DNA from: CALDUY01 sp046350255
Lineage (GTDB): Bacteria > Planctomycetota > Planctomycetia > Gemmatales > Gemmataceae
NCBI GenBank assembly: GCA_046350255.1
Contig: JAXMAV010000015.1
Location: 124,001 to 188,000, forward strand
DNA length: 64,000 bases
Direction of reading: 5' to 3'
This document shows positions 31,998 through 40,052 of the stretch, piece by piece. How positions within the stretch are numbered: the first letter of the stretch is position 1; every line of letters starts with the position of its first letter. The notes under the pieces are model-generated. The model was not told where the DNA came from, searched no databases, and saw nothing but the letters and a program-made list of their open reading frames with translations. Made by a program: the position numbers and the translations under genes.

Positions 31998-32294
31998 ATG
32001 CCAGTTACTGACTCCTTGCTCGCTGATCTGATCCGTCGTCTGGGACTGGATCGCACCAACGCGGGAGGTCGCACCCGCGCCATTCTGGAAATGACGTTAC
32101 TGCCCATGATTCGCGTGGCCCTCCGCTCTCGTCTGGGGCCTGCCCCGCTGGTGGAGTGGGTGCAGGGCCAGGCATCGGATCTCTGGTCCGCCGATCGCAC
32201 TCGGGCCGCCCAGCTGCTGACCCAGCGACTGAGCGACCGTCTGCTTGAGCGCATCGCCCCGCTTCCCGGACGGGAAACGGTGGTCGGGCGTTAA
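31998..32294 (+). CDS. small hypothetical protein
   Basis: The 98-residue protein is helical and Arg/Leu-rich (LIRRLGLDRTNAGGRTRAIL, RVALRSRLGPAPLVEWVQ). The ATG at 31998 has GGAGTG at a good distance, which argues for real expression. It has no membrane segment or recognised domain. It lies 45 bases after a surface-protein gene and before a pseudo-hybrid kinase gene on the same strand, so it may belong to that transcript. No function is assigned. Confidence 0.6.
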   Translation: MPVTDSLLADLIRRLGLDRTNAGGRTRAILEMTLLPMIRVALRSRLGPAPLVEWVQGQASDLWSADRTRAAQLLTQRLSDRLLERIAPLPGRETVVGR

Positions 32295-32308
32295 CGCTGG
32301 TTGACTGC

Positions 32309-32328
32309 CCGGAACAAAGAGGTTCCGG
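32309..32328 (+). terminator. hairpin terminator candidate
   Basis: CCGGAAC (32309-32315) and GTTCCGG (32322-32328) form a perfect 7-bp stem with a 6-base loop. A short T-containing stretch follows. It lies just after the 98-residue gene; termination would be partial at best. Confidence 0.45.
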
Positions 32329-32380
32329 TCTTCGTTCCCGAGCTGATCGCCTGATGTGCCAGTGGGATTGAGCTGGACCC

Positions 32381-33709
32381 ATGATGACCTTCCGTGTGCC
32401 CCCTGCCCTGCTAGCGGCTCTCGCGCCGCTTCCTCAGTGTGTCTACCTGGCTGACGCCCGGGGCCGCTGTGTGTTTGCCAATCCGGCCCTGAGTCGGTGG
32501 CTGCAGCGCGACGAGCACGACCTGGTTGGCCGGCCACTCAAGGAACTCTGGCCCGACCCTTTCGCGGCCCTGGAGGAATCCGACCTGCGCTCGGTCCTGG
32601 CAGGGCAAGTCTGTCATCAGATCGAGACCCGTCCCGGTCCCCAGGGCAATCGTCAGGTGCGCTCAATTAAGTACCGCTGGGCCATGGACCAGCAGGTTCC
32701 CCTGGCTGTCGTCCTCTTCGAGGAACATCCCCCGTCTGTTCACCACGTTTCTCCCATCGAACCCCTGGTGTCCATCCTCACCCGGGAGATCAACCAGTCT
32801 CTACTCATGCTCCGCGGTCATCTGGCCAGCATCGAGCGCCTTCATCCGGAGGCTCAGGAGGACCTGACGATGATGAATCTGCTACTCGACCAGGCGGCCA
32901 CGTTGCCGCGCCGTCTCTCGGCCATGCTCGGGGAGGAAACTCGCCCCCGGCAGCGCCTCGAAATTCAGACCCTGCTTCGCAGCCTGGCCTGTTTGCTGCG
33001 CAGCCAGACCAGCCAGGGCAGCCCTGTCGAGCTGGACCTGTGCTCGGAAGAGTGCTGGATCCTCGGCGATCCGATCCAGCTTACCGAGACGCTGCTGAGC
33101 CTGGCGGGCACCGTCGCCGATCCGGGTGCGACGCATCAGCCCTTGCGGATCAGCTCGCAGCGCAAAGGTGCCTTCGTCCGCATCGTGGTGGAATGCGAGA
33201 ACCCGGGCCACGGCGAGGCGCCGTCGTCGCGGGCCTCGGCGCTGGGGCTAGCCCTGGTCTACGAGCTGGTGCGCCGGCATCAGGGTCGGCTCAGCTGTGT
33301 GGCCGAGCCAGCCACGGGGTCGCGGTTCGTGCTCGAGCTGCCCCTGTTATCCGAAAGCGACCTGGCTCAGTCGCGCGGCATGGCACTGGTCATCGAGGAT
33401 GACTCGACCGTGGCGCATCTGACGCGGCTCATGCTCGAGCATGGCAACTATACGGTCCACACCCGCACCACTCTGGTGGGATTGAAAGACCAACCGGCCG
33501 ACATTCTAATCGTCTGCGCGCACCACCTGCAGGGGGTCGGGCTACGCGATCTGCAGGCCTGGCTCGCGCGGTATCCCGCGGCCCGGGTACTGCTCACCAC
33601 CACCGGCCTGGCGCACGAGATCCCGGCGTCGTGTCAGAGTCGGATCCGCGGCATCCTGCGCAAGCCGTACCGCACCGAAACCTTGCTGGTGGCTCTGGCG
33701 AACCTGTGA
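32381..33709 (+). CDS. PAS pseudo-hybrid histidine kinase lacking both phospho-acceptor residues
   Basis: The 442-residue protein has a PAS domain (residues about 12-112, CVYLADARGRCVFANPALSR), a kinase-like core and a receiver-like domain. The dimerisation helix reads SILTREINQSLLML, with Arg135 where the phosphoacceptor His belongs (compare AHEINNPL). The N box is degraded (LLSLAGTVAD), although a G-box remnant remains (ASALGLALVYELVRRHQGRL). The receiver keeps the acidic pair (VIEDD) and the Lys in LRKPY, but has Cys379 (DILIVCAHH) where the phosphorylated Asp should be. It is likely a non-phosphorylated scaffold or allosteric regulator. No partner kinase is adjacent. Confidence 0.82.
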   Translation: MMTFRVPPALLAALAPLPQCVYLADARGRCVFANPALSRWLQRDEHDLVGRPLKELWPDPFAALEESDLRSVLAGQVCHQIETRPGPQGNRQVRSIKYRWAMDQQVPLAVVLFEEHPPSVHHVSPIEPLVSILTREINQSLLMLRGHLASIERLHPEAQEDLTMMNLLLDQAATLPRRLSAMLGEETRPRQRLEIQTLLRSLACLLRSQTSQGSPVELDLCSEECWILGDPIQLTETLLSLAGTVADPGATHQPLRISSQRKGAFVRIVVECENPGHGEAPSSRASALGLALVYELVRRHQGRLSCVAEPATGSRFVLELPLLSESDLAQSRGMALVIEDDSTVAHLTRLMLEHGNYTVHTRTTLVGLKDQPADILIVCAHHLQGVGLRDLQAWLARYPAARVLLTTTGLAHEIPASCQSRIRGILRKPYRTETLLVALANL

Positions 33710-33749
33710 GGCAGGCGCTTGCTCGTTCTTGGCCCTGTCCGGGGGCTCC

Positions 33750-34256
33750 TCATTTCCGGCGGTCTTTCACCCGGGCTTCCAGCGCGTTCTTGACTTCCAG
33801 GGGCAGGAACTTCTCGAGCGCCCCACCGAACTGCGCCACCTGGCGCAGCAGCGTGCTGGAAAGATGCGAGTAAGGTTCCTTGGCCATCAGAAACACTGTC
33901 TCGATCTCCGGATCGAGGTTCAGGTTCATGAGCGACATCGTGAACTCATTCTCCATATCGCTGGTGGTGCGCAGTCCCCGCAACATGACGCATGCGCCGC
34001 AGCGGCGAACAAACTCCACGGCCAAGCCGGTGAACCCCTCCACGGCCACGTTGCCCAGCGGCTCGACCACGCGACGCACCAGATCTACCCGCTCGTCCAG
34101 CGTGAAGAACGTCGATTTCTCCGGGTTGATCCCCACACCGACGATGAGCCGGTCAAACAGTCGGCTTCCCCGGGTGATCACATCGAGATGCCCCCGGTGG
34201 ATCGGGTCGAAGGTACCGGGGTAGACTGCCACGCGTTGATCGAGGGGCCGGGTCAT
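33750..34256 (-). CDS. coaD: phosphopantetheine adenylyltransferase
   Basis: CoaD joins 4'-phosphopantetheine and ATP to form dephospho-CoA, the penultimate step of coenzyme A synthesis. The protein, about 168 residues, has the nucleotidyltransferase signature AVYPGTFDPIHRGHLDVI (TxxH class variant PIHRGH), the phosphopantetheine loop LRGLRTTSDMENEF and the late SSTLLRQVA motif. Its ATG at 34256 overlaps the stop codon of the upstream aminotransferase gene by four bases (ATGA), so the two are translationally coupled. The longer in-frame start at 34277 would lie inside that gene and has no good ribosome site. Confidence 0.95.
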   Translation of the reverse strand: MTRPLDQRVAVYPGTFDPIHRGHLDVITRGSRLFDRLIVGVGINPEKSTFFTLDERVDLVRRVVEPLGNVAVEGFTGLAVEFVRRCGACVMLRGLRTTSDMENEFTMSLMNLNLDPEIETVFLMAKEPYSHLSSTLLRQVAQFGGALEKFLPLEVKNALEARVKDRRK

Positions 34257-35386
34257 CGCATTTCTCCCAGGTGACACACGAGCAGATCGATCTCTTCCGG
34301 GGTGTTATACACATGGGGGCTGACCCGCAAGCGTCCACCTCGCTGGTTCACCACCAAGCCGCGCTCGCGCAGAGTCCGCACCACGCCGGCCAGGTCACAA
34401 CCCGGCGGCCCTTCCAGCGACACGATGCCGGACCATTCGCCCTCGCGTCGGCTGCTGAAGACGCGCCAGGCGGTCCCTTCCACCTGATGGCAGAGCCGTT
34501 CGGTCAGCTCGCGCAGGCGGTCGGTGACTCGGGCGATACCCACCTGCAAAAGTAGTTCCAGGCTGGCACCCATGGCGACGATGCCGCCGACGTTCAACGT
34601 GCCGCTCTCCCAGCGGCCCGCATGTGGCTTCAGACGGAAGTCGATGGTGGAGAACTCCCAGGCGCCCACCACACTGTTCCAGCCCACCCCAACCGGGCGC
34701 AGCCGATCGATCCACTCGCGGCGAATCCAGAAGATGCCAGCCCCTTCGGGCCCCAGCAACCACTTGTGTCCATCAGCTGCGAGACAGTCGATGGGCAGGC
34801 GCGACACGTCGAGATCGAAGGCACCCAGCCCCTGAATGGCGTCCACGCAAAACAGCGCGCCGCGCTCGCGGCACAACTGGCCCACCGCGTCGAGATCGTT
34901 GCGAAAGCCGGTGGCGAACTCGACGAAGCTGAGCGTGACCACGCGCGTGCGTGCATCCATGGCCGCGCGCAGATCGTCCAGGTCGACGCGCCCGGCGCGC
35001 GAGGGCACCCGGCGAAGTTCGACGCCGCGCGAGGCCAGGTTCATCCACGGATAGACGTTGGCGGGATACTCGTCGGAGCTGGTCACCACGTTGTCGCCGG
35101 CCTGCCAATCGACGCCCTCGGCGACGAAGCCGATCCCCTCGCTGGTATTCTTGACGAAGGCGATCTCGTCGGGCTGGGCGCGGAGCAGATCGGCGAACCG
35201 CTGGCGCGTTGCCTCCACCCGCGCCTGCCAGCGGCCCACGGCCAGCACACCGTGCGCGGCCATGTCGTCGGCCCAGGCGGCCAGGGTGTCTCGAGTCGGT
35301 GCGGGCAACGGCGCCACGGCCGCATGGTCCAGAAAGGCCCAGCGTTGGGTCACCGGCATCTGCGTGCGAAACGTCGTCGTGTCCAT
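34253..35386 (-). CDS. class V aminotransferase (cysteine desulfurase-like fold)
   Basis: The product is 377 residues, a PLP enzyme of fold type I. The PLP lysine lies in AADGHKWLLGPEGAGIFW; the upstream Asp is in CVDAIQGLGAFD; FVKNTSEGIGFVAEG and a late ESGTLNVGGIVAM match class V members. The substrate is unknown, since the family includes cysteine desulfurases, kynureninase-like and isopenicillin-epimerase-like enzymes. The absence of a visible loop Cys argues against a true NifS/IscS. It is coupled to coaD by a four-base overlap. The ATG at 35386 fits the start of the fold (RWAFLDHAAVAPLP). Confidence 0.9.
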   Translation of the reverse strand: MDTTTFRTQMPVTQRWAFLDHAAVAPLPAPTRDTLAAWADDMAAHGVLAVGRWQARVEATRQRFADLLRAQPDEIAFVKNTSEGIGFVAEGVDWQAGDNVVTSSDEYPANVYPWMNLASRGVELRRVPSRAGRVDLDDLRAAMDARTRVVTLSFVEFATGFRNDLDAVGQLCRERGALFCVDAIQGLGAFDLDVSRLPIDCLAADGHKWLLGPEGAGIFWIRREWIDRLRPVGVGWNSVVGAWEFSTIDFRLKPHAGRWESGTLNVGGIVAMGASLELLLQVGIARVTDRLRELTERLCHQVEGTAWRVFSSRREGEWSGIVSLEGPPGCDLAGVVRTLRERGLVVNQRGGRLRVSPHVYNTPEEIDLLVCHLGEMR

Positions 35387-35452
35387 CTCCCCGATTGTAG
35401 CGATTCCCCGCCTTCTACAATGGAGACGTACCGTTCCTCTGGAGGTCCTGCC

Positions 35453-36223
35453 GTGCTGCTGTCCGATCCCCCTGCCACACCGTTCGACCTCCGCTTCCGC
35501 CTGTTCGGCACTTACGTGCGGGTCCACCCGTTCTTCTGGCTCATGTGCGCCATCCTGGGCTGGGACTTCACGCAGATGCGCATCCTGAGCGACAACGGCA
35601 TGACCGAGCTGGCCGTGTGGACGCTGGCGTGCTTCCTGTCGATCCTCCTGCACGAGTTCGGCCATGTGTGGATGGGGCGGATCTTCGGCAGTGAGGGCCA
35701 CATCGTGCTGCACAGCCTGGGCGGGTTGGCCATCGGTTCCAACGACCTGCGGCACGGCTGGCAGCGCATCCTGGTCAGCGCCGCGGGGCCGGGCATTCAA
35801 CTGCTCCTCTACGGTGGGTTGATGGCTCTGCTCTACGCTGGGTACGGGCCGGAGCGGATGACGCCGCTGTGGTTCCTCGTGTTTATTCTCCTGCTCATCA
35901 ACCTGTACTGGCCGTTGCTGAACCTGCTTCCGGTGTGGCCGCTCGACGGTGGGATGATCACGCGCGAACTCTGCCTGTACTTCTCGCGCCGCAATGGGCA
36001 GCTCATCTCGCTGTGGATCTCTCTGGTCGTCTCGGCAGTCCTGGCCGTCAATGCCCTCCTGGGGATGCAGGGGCGCAGTCTCATTCCCTACGCGCCGACC
36101 AGCATGTGGATGGGCATCCTCTTCGCGATGTGGGCCGTCGGCAGCTGGCAGGGCATCCAGGCAGAGCGAGCCGAGCGCCAGTCGAATGCCGGATTCGACG
36201 ACCGCCTGCCCTGGGAGCGCTAA
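35453..36223 (+). CDS. M50-family site-2 protease-like membrane metalloprotease
   Basis: The product is about 256 residues with about five membrane helices. The zinc motif HEFGH lies in ILLHEFGHVWMGRIFG and the third-ligand motif in NLLPVWPLDGG. Site-2 type proteases cut within the membrane, often to release regulators such as sigma factors. I chose the GTG at 35453 because GGAGG is correctly spaced; an in-frame ATG at 35420 would add 11 residues. It is divergent from the aminotransferase-coaD operon. No PDZ or CBS domain is present, so this is a minimal member. Confidence 0.9.
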   Translation: MLLSDPPATPFDLRFRLFGTYVRVHPFFWLMCAILGWDFTQMRILSDNGMTELAVWTLACFLSILLHEFGHVWMGRIFGSEGHIVLHSLGGLAIGSNDLRHGWQRILVSAAGPGIQLLLYGGLMALLYAGYGPERMTPLWFLVFILLLINLYWPLLNLLPVWPLDGGMITRELCLYFSRRNGQLISLWISLVVSAVLAVNALLGMQGRSLIPYAPTSMWMGILFAMWAVGSWQGIQAERAERQSNAGFDDRLPWER

Positions 36224-36322
36224 CCCAGCGACGCGGGCGGAGGTTGTGCTGGCACCCGGCGGGGCGGGCCGTATGATGAGAGCGTCGCTTTCCCACTCCC
36301 GATGATTCCCGAGGATGCCACC

Positions 36323-36847
36323 ATGCGGCGACTTCTTGCGCTTCTCGCGCTGATGCTGGTCCTTGCTCCTGGCTGCAAGAAGCCAGCCGCGAAGACTGCT
36401 CCCCCACCTGCCGGGACGGGCACGCCTCCTGTGGGAGGGCAAGAGCAGACCACGGCCCATGCTCCCACGGGGGTGGTCATCAACCCGGGCCTGGGAGGCG
36501 GCGGCTCCGGCGGCGCGGCCCAGGCAGTGCGCAAGGCCGCCACGCGGGCGGTCAACCAGAACGAGCTGAACAACATCCGTACCTTCATCGAGGCGGCCTC
36601 GGTGGCCTCCGGCCAGATGCCGCCCGCTCAGGAGACGGTGCAATCGCTACAGCGCGAGGCGCCGGCCACGTACAAGCAGATCGCCGAAGGAGCCATCGTC
36701 ATCACTGGCACCCGGCAGCGCGAGGGCATCTGGGCCTATACCACCGATCCGCAGTCCACCACGGGCGAACATCTCGTGGTCACCAAGGATGGCGTCGGCC
36801 GGATGATGCCCGACCAGTTGCGGCAGCTGCTGACCCAGCAACGCTAA
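36323..36847 (+). CDS. putative lipoprotein of unknown function
   Basis: The product is about 174 residues. A hydrophobic leader (RRLLALLALMLVLAPGC) ends in a lipobox-like APGC, followed by a Pro/Gly/Thr-rich linker of about 45 residues. The rest (ARAVNQNELNNIRTFIEAAS to VTKDGVGRMMPDQLRQLLTQ) appears helical with a small C-terminal fold. A Pro at the -2 position of the lipobox is not ideal, so lipidation is probable rather than certain. The ATG at 36323 has GAGG 8 bases upstream. No enzymatic motif is seen. It lies downstream of the M50 protease gene on the same strand. Confidence 0.72.
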   Translation: MRRLLALLALMLVLAPGCKKPAAKTAPPPAGTGTPPVGGQEQTTAHAPTGVVINPGLGGGGSGGAAQAVRKAATRAVNQNELNNIRTFIEAASVASGQMPPAQETVQSLQREAPATYKQIAEGAIVITGTRQREGIWAYTTDPQSTTGEHLVVTKDGVGRMMPDQLRQLLTQQR

Positions 36848-36872
36848 GGCCCCTGAGTCGCCCACCTCAGCC

Positions 36873-38012
36873 TCAGCCGCGGAAGACGATGGCGGGTTCC
36901 AGCACCAGCACCTTGTGGATGCTGATAAGGCTGGAGGCAATCACGATGAACAGCACGGCGCAGCCAACGCCGACCATGACCTGCCAGTACAGGTGCAGGC
37001 CGGCCAAGTGGGTGATGTGCGAGGTGGACTCGAAAAAGGCGGCTGTCAGTCCCATGCCGATGGCGTAGCCGATTACTCCCACCATCGTGCCCTGAAGCAG
37101 AATCATGCCGACGATGCGCAGGTTGCTCACCCCCATCGCCTTGAGCGCGCCAAACTGCCGAAGGTTCTCCAGCGTGAACAGGTAGAAGGTCTGCCCGGCC
37201 ACCGCCAGCCCCACGATAAAGCCCAGCGAGATGGTGATACCGAAGTTCACGGGGATGCCCGTCGAACCCAGGAAGTAGTGGATGGTTCGCCAGAAGAACT
37301 GCTCCTGGGTCAGGGCCATCAGGCCGGTCTGGGCCTCGATCCGCTGGCGCACCTCCTCGATGTCGGCCTCGGGATCAGGCCGGGCCAGGACGAAGTTCAT
37401 CAAGTTGCGCTCGCGCGGGACGAAGCCCTGCGCCTGGCTGAAGCGGGTGAAGATGATGGGCAAGGTGGTGAACGGGGGTGACGCCTTGCACACACCCACT
37501 AGGACGGCGCGGCGGTCGTTCATCTCGAAGACGCGGCCGAGGCGGTACGGTTCGCGAGGCCACATGTACTCGTAGCCGGCCTTGTCCACCATCACCGCGT
37601 CGGGCTGGCGCAGGTCGTCCAGCGACCCAGCAATCATCTCGGACGGCGCTCCCACCATGCTGGCATCATCGAGGCCGAACAGGATCAGGTTGCGAAACTG
37701 CCCGCCATCGATGCGGGCACGGACCTGCCCCTTGTAGAGCGGCACTGCCCAGGCAACACCAGGCACACTGCGCACGCGCTGCAGGTCGGTGGCCGGCAAA
37801 CCGGGCACCTCGTCGATGAAGCGCGTCTGGTTGTCCATGACCCAGAGGTCGGCATCGCGGATGTCGAGGATCTGACTCGCCGTCCGCTTCATGATGCCCA
37901 GGAAAATCGACACCTGCTGGGCCATCAGCAGCGTGGCGAAACTGATGCCGAAGATGATCCCCAGGTACTTGGCGCGGTCACCCAGCAGCATCTTCAGCGC
38001 TACCCAGCCCAT
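36873..38012 (-). CDS. DevC/FtsX-type ABC transporter permease, orphan
   Basis: The product is about 379 residues. It has the FtsX/MacB topology: one membrane helix at the N terminus (YLGIIFGISFATLLMAQQVS), a large extracytoplasmic domain and three helices near the C terminus. The N terminus (ALKMLLGDRAKYLGIIFGIS) is typical of DevC-like permeases, and the C-terminal region has FTLENLRQFGALKAMGVSNL, the family coupling motif. These permeases usually pair with a DevA-like ATPase and a DevB-like adaptor, and neither is nearby. The ATG at 38012 follows GGAGGG. The ATPase must be encoded elsewhere if the transporter is functional. Confidence 0.88.
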   Translation of the reverse strand: MGWVALKMLLGDRAKYLGIIFGISFATLLMAQQVSIFLGIMKRTASQILDIRDADLWVMDNQTRFIDEVPGLPATDLQRVRSVPGVAWAVPLYKGQVRARIDGGQFRNLILFGLDDASMVGAPSEMIAGSLDDLRQPDAVMVDKAGYEYMWPREPYRLGRVFEMNDRRAVLVGVCKASPPFTTLPIIFTRFSQAQGFVPRERNLMNFVLARPDPEADIEEVRQRIEAQTGLMALTQEQFFWRTIHYFLGSTGIPVNFGITISLGFIVGLAVAGQTFYLFTLENLRQFGALKAMGVSNLRIVGMILLQGTMVGVIGYAIGMGLTAAFFESTSHITHLAGLHLYWQVMVGVGCAVLFIVIASSLISIHKVLVLEPAIVFRG

Positions 38013-38119
38013 GTCTCGCCCTCCGCCAGCCTCGCTGAGGCGAATGTGAGCAATCACTCACAATTATAGTATGGGCGCGGTCGTGTTGGCTGGGGAAATT
38101 GCCCGGGGCGGTCGAGGAA

Positions 38120-38893
38120 TCAGGCGGCAAGGCGGCCCAGGCGGTGCAGTTCGTCCAGGAGGACGCTGTTGAGCATCTCGTCGAGACGCACCAGGACGCG
38201 GGCCACCGTACGTCCGTCCATGACGCGATGATCGTAGATCACCTTCAGGGTCACCTCGCCGGTGGACGAGATGGGGCCGAACGTGAAGTAGGTGGTCAGC
38301 GCGGTCAGCGGGTGCATCTGCTCGACGCCGTAGTTGCCCAGGCTGGAGATGACGAAGGTGCCCAGCCGACGGGCCCGGCGGTAGCCGCACATCGAGATGA
38401 CGCGCCAGAGAAACCAGCGACGCAGGGGCCAGGGCAGGCGGGCGAGGCGGAGCAGCTGGCGGAACGAGGAGACCTTATCCACCGGCTTTTCGCGCACGTC
38501 GCGGAGATGTTGATCGATCTCGGCCAGAGTCAACTGTTCGGGGGCGCGGATCTTGGTGCCCAGGACCACTGGAGCGCCGTCCACCTCGCGCTCGATGAGC
38601 ACGCCGCACTCGGAGATGGGGTGCTGATAGATGCGCGGGTAGGGAAAGGGAATCCAGGCCTGGCGCAGGTCGGGCATCTCCTGGCTGACGAGGCCATAGG
38701 CTCGCATGAAGATGGCCATCCACGACGGCGTGGGGCGGGCAGCGGACCGGGCGGCGACTAGCCGACCGACGTTGCAGGTGCGGGCCAGGGGCAGCGAGGG
38801 CACCTTGCGGGCGTGGTGCATTAGCTCGTCCACGAGGCGACGACCTACATGCATCGGAATATTGTGGCCGCGCGGTGACGACTGATCGGACAT
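38120..38893 (-). CDS. stand-alone 2-oxoacid dehydrogenase E2-type acyltransferase domain
   Basis: The 257-residue protein matches the catalytic domain of E2 acyltransferases and the chloramphenicol acetyltransferase fold. The active-site motif HxxxDG is present near the C terminus (IYDHRVMDGRTVARVLVRLD). Before it comes GTFVISSLGNYGVEQMHPL, the strand-loop typical of E2 cores. No lipoyl or peripheral-subunit-binding domain exists, so it cannot act as a normal E2 by itself; an acyl-CoA transferase role is possible. The ATG at 38893 has GAGGGA upstream. Such stand-alone proteins are known in several phyla, but their substrates are mostly undefined. Confidence 0.85.
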   Translation of the reverse strand: MSDQSSPRGHNIPMHVGRRLVDELMHHARKVPSLPLARTCNVGRLVAARSAARPTPSWMAIFMRAYGLVSQEMPDLRQAWIPFPYPRIYQHPISECGVLIEREVDGAPVVLGTKIRAPEQLTLAEIDQHLRDVREKPVDKVSSFRQLLRLARLPWPLRRWFLWRVISMCGYRRARRLGTFVISSLGNYGVEQMHPLTALTTYFTFGPISSTGEVTLKVIYDHRVMDGRTVARVLVRLDEMLNSVLLDELHRLGRLAA

Positions 38894-39032
38894 GGATCTT
38901 CCCTCGCAGGGCCCCGGGGAAGCCGGGCTGGGTCACACGGATTCTGTCTATACGCCTGCGCGTCCGGGCCGGTCAAGTCCACGCCGCGGCCAAAGCTCAG
39001 GAGCCGGCGCCCCACTTGCCCGGTCAGTGAAT

Positions 39033-39944
39033 CTAGCCCAGATCGACAGGTTGCCCCGTCTCCCGACTCTGCCGGGCTGCCCGCAACCAGTCGATGGCCT
39101 CGCAGGCCCAGGCCATGCCGGTCTGCGCGGGCTCGCCGTCGCGGAGTGCTTGCACGAAGCGATCAACGAGGAGTCCCTCGGCCAGGCCGCCGGGCAGCTG
39201 GAGGGTGTGGCGCCCGGCCAGGTCGTTCCACTCGATGCGTCGAGGTAGCTCGACCGTGGCCGACCCGGATTCGGCCTCGACGTGGAGGCGGCAGCGCGAG
39301 CGAGCGGCGGGGCTGCCCCAGAAGGTGAGCTGCGCCACGCGATCGTCGGCGAAGTTGAGAAGCAAGCTCAGGACGTCGGCCGTGGCCGGGCCGGTCTGCA
39401 CCGAAATACGGCGAGGGTCGGACTCGAACCGATCGGCGCAGGCGCGGAGCAGAGCCAGGGCGGCGGAGGTTGCGAGCAGGTCGCCGTCGCCGTGGCGCAC
39501 CAGGGTGCCCTGAAGGAAGAGCGGCTGGCCGATCGATTCCTGGGCCTGTTCGGCCAGGGCTTCCAGCGCCACAAGCAGAGCGGGCCAGAGAGCGACATGG
39601 ACATGGGCGGCCTCGCGCAGGGCGGCCAGCTGGGCGGGATCCTCGGCGGGCGACACGGAGCAAAGCACCGGCTTACCGACGACGACGGCCTGCGAGACGG
39701 GCCAGAGGCCGAGCCAGTTGCCCCCGGGCACCAGCAAGGCGTCCACGTCGTCGCGCTCGATGAGATCGGTGATGCCCGGGACGAAATCTGCCTCGAGGTC
39801 GCGGGCCTCGGCCTCTCCTCGGGCGGCGGCGGAATCGTGCAGCGCCGTCACGCGGACGTCGCGTCCCAGGGCGGCGAGCACCTGGCGATAGCGGGCCCAG
39901 CGTCGTCCCAGGCCGATCACTCCGATTCGCAGCCGTCCCGCCAT
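39033..39944 (-). CDS. Gfo/Idh/MocA-family oxidoreductase
   Basis: The product is about 303 residues. The N-terminal NAD(P)-binding domain starts with RIGVIGLGRRWARYRQVL. The EKP-like position reads GKPVLCSVSPAEDPAQ, so the catalytic Lys is present. A C-terminal alpha/beta domain follows (LLNFADDRVAQLTFWGSPAA). Members oxidise sugars, inositols or related compounds; this one is short, and its substrate is not identifiable. It is divergent from the gamma-glutamyltransferase gene at 40053 across a 108-base gap, which may hold both promoters. Confidence 0.88.
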   Translation of the reverse strand: MAGRLRIGVIGLGRRWARYRQVLAALGRDVRVTALHDSAAARGEAEARDLEADFVPGITDLIERDDVDALLVPGGNWLGLWPVSQAVVVGKPVLCSVSPAEDPAQLAALREAAHVHVALWPALLVALEALAEQAQESIGQPLFLQGTLVRHGDGDLLATSAALALLRACADRFESDPRRISVQTGPATADVLSLLLNFADDRVAQLTFWGSPAARSRCRLHVEAESGSATVELPRRIEWNDLAGRHTLQLPGGLAEGLLVDRFVQALRDGEPAQTGMAWACEAIDWLRAARQSRETGQPVDLG

Positions 39945-40052
39945 GGTTTGCCCCGGTATCCTGGTGACAGCGCCGGCCGGCCCGACTAGGCTAGTGGCGT
40001 TCCACTCGTCGGCACGCCCAGATTGTTGTAGGTCCCGCCAGGAGTTTCGATC

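Noticed and set aside
35387..36643. N-terminal extension of the class V aminotransferase
   Set aside because: The extension runs antisense through the M50 protease gene; the aminotransferase fold begins right after the ATG at 35386.
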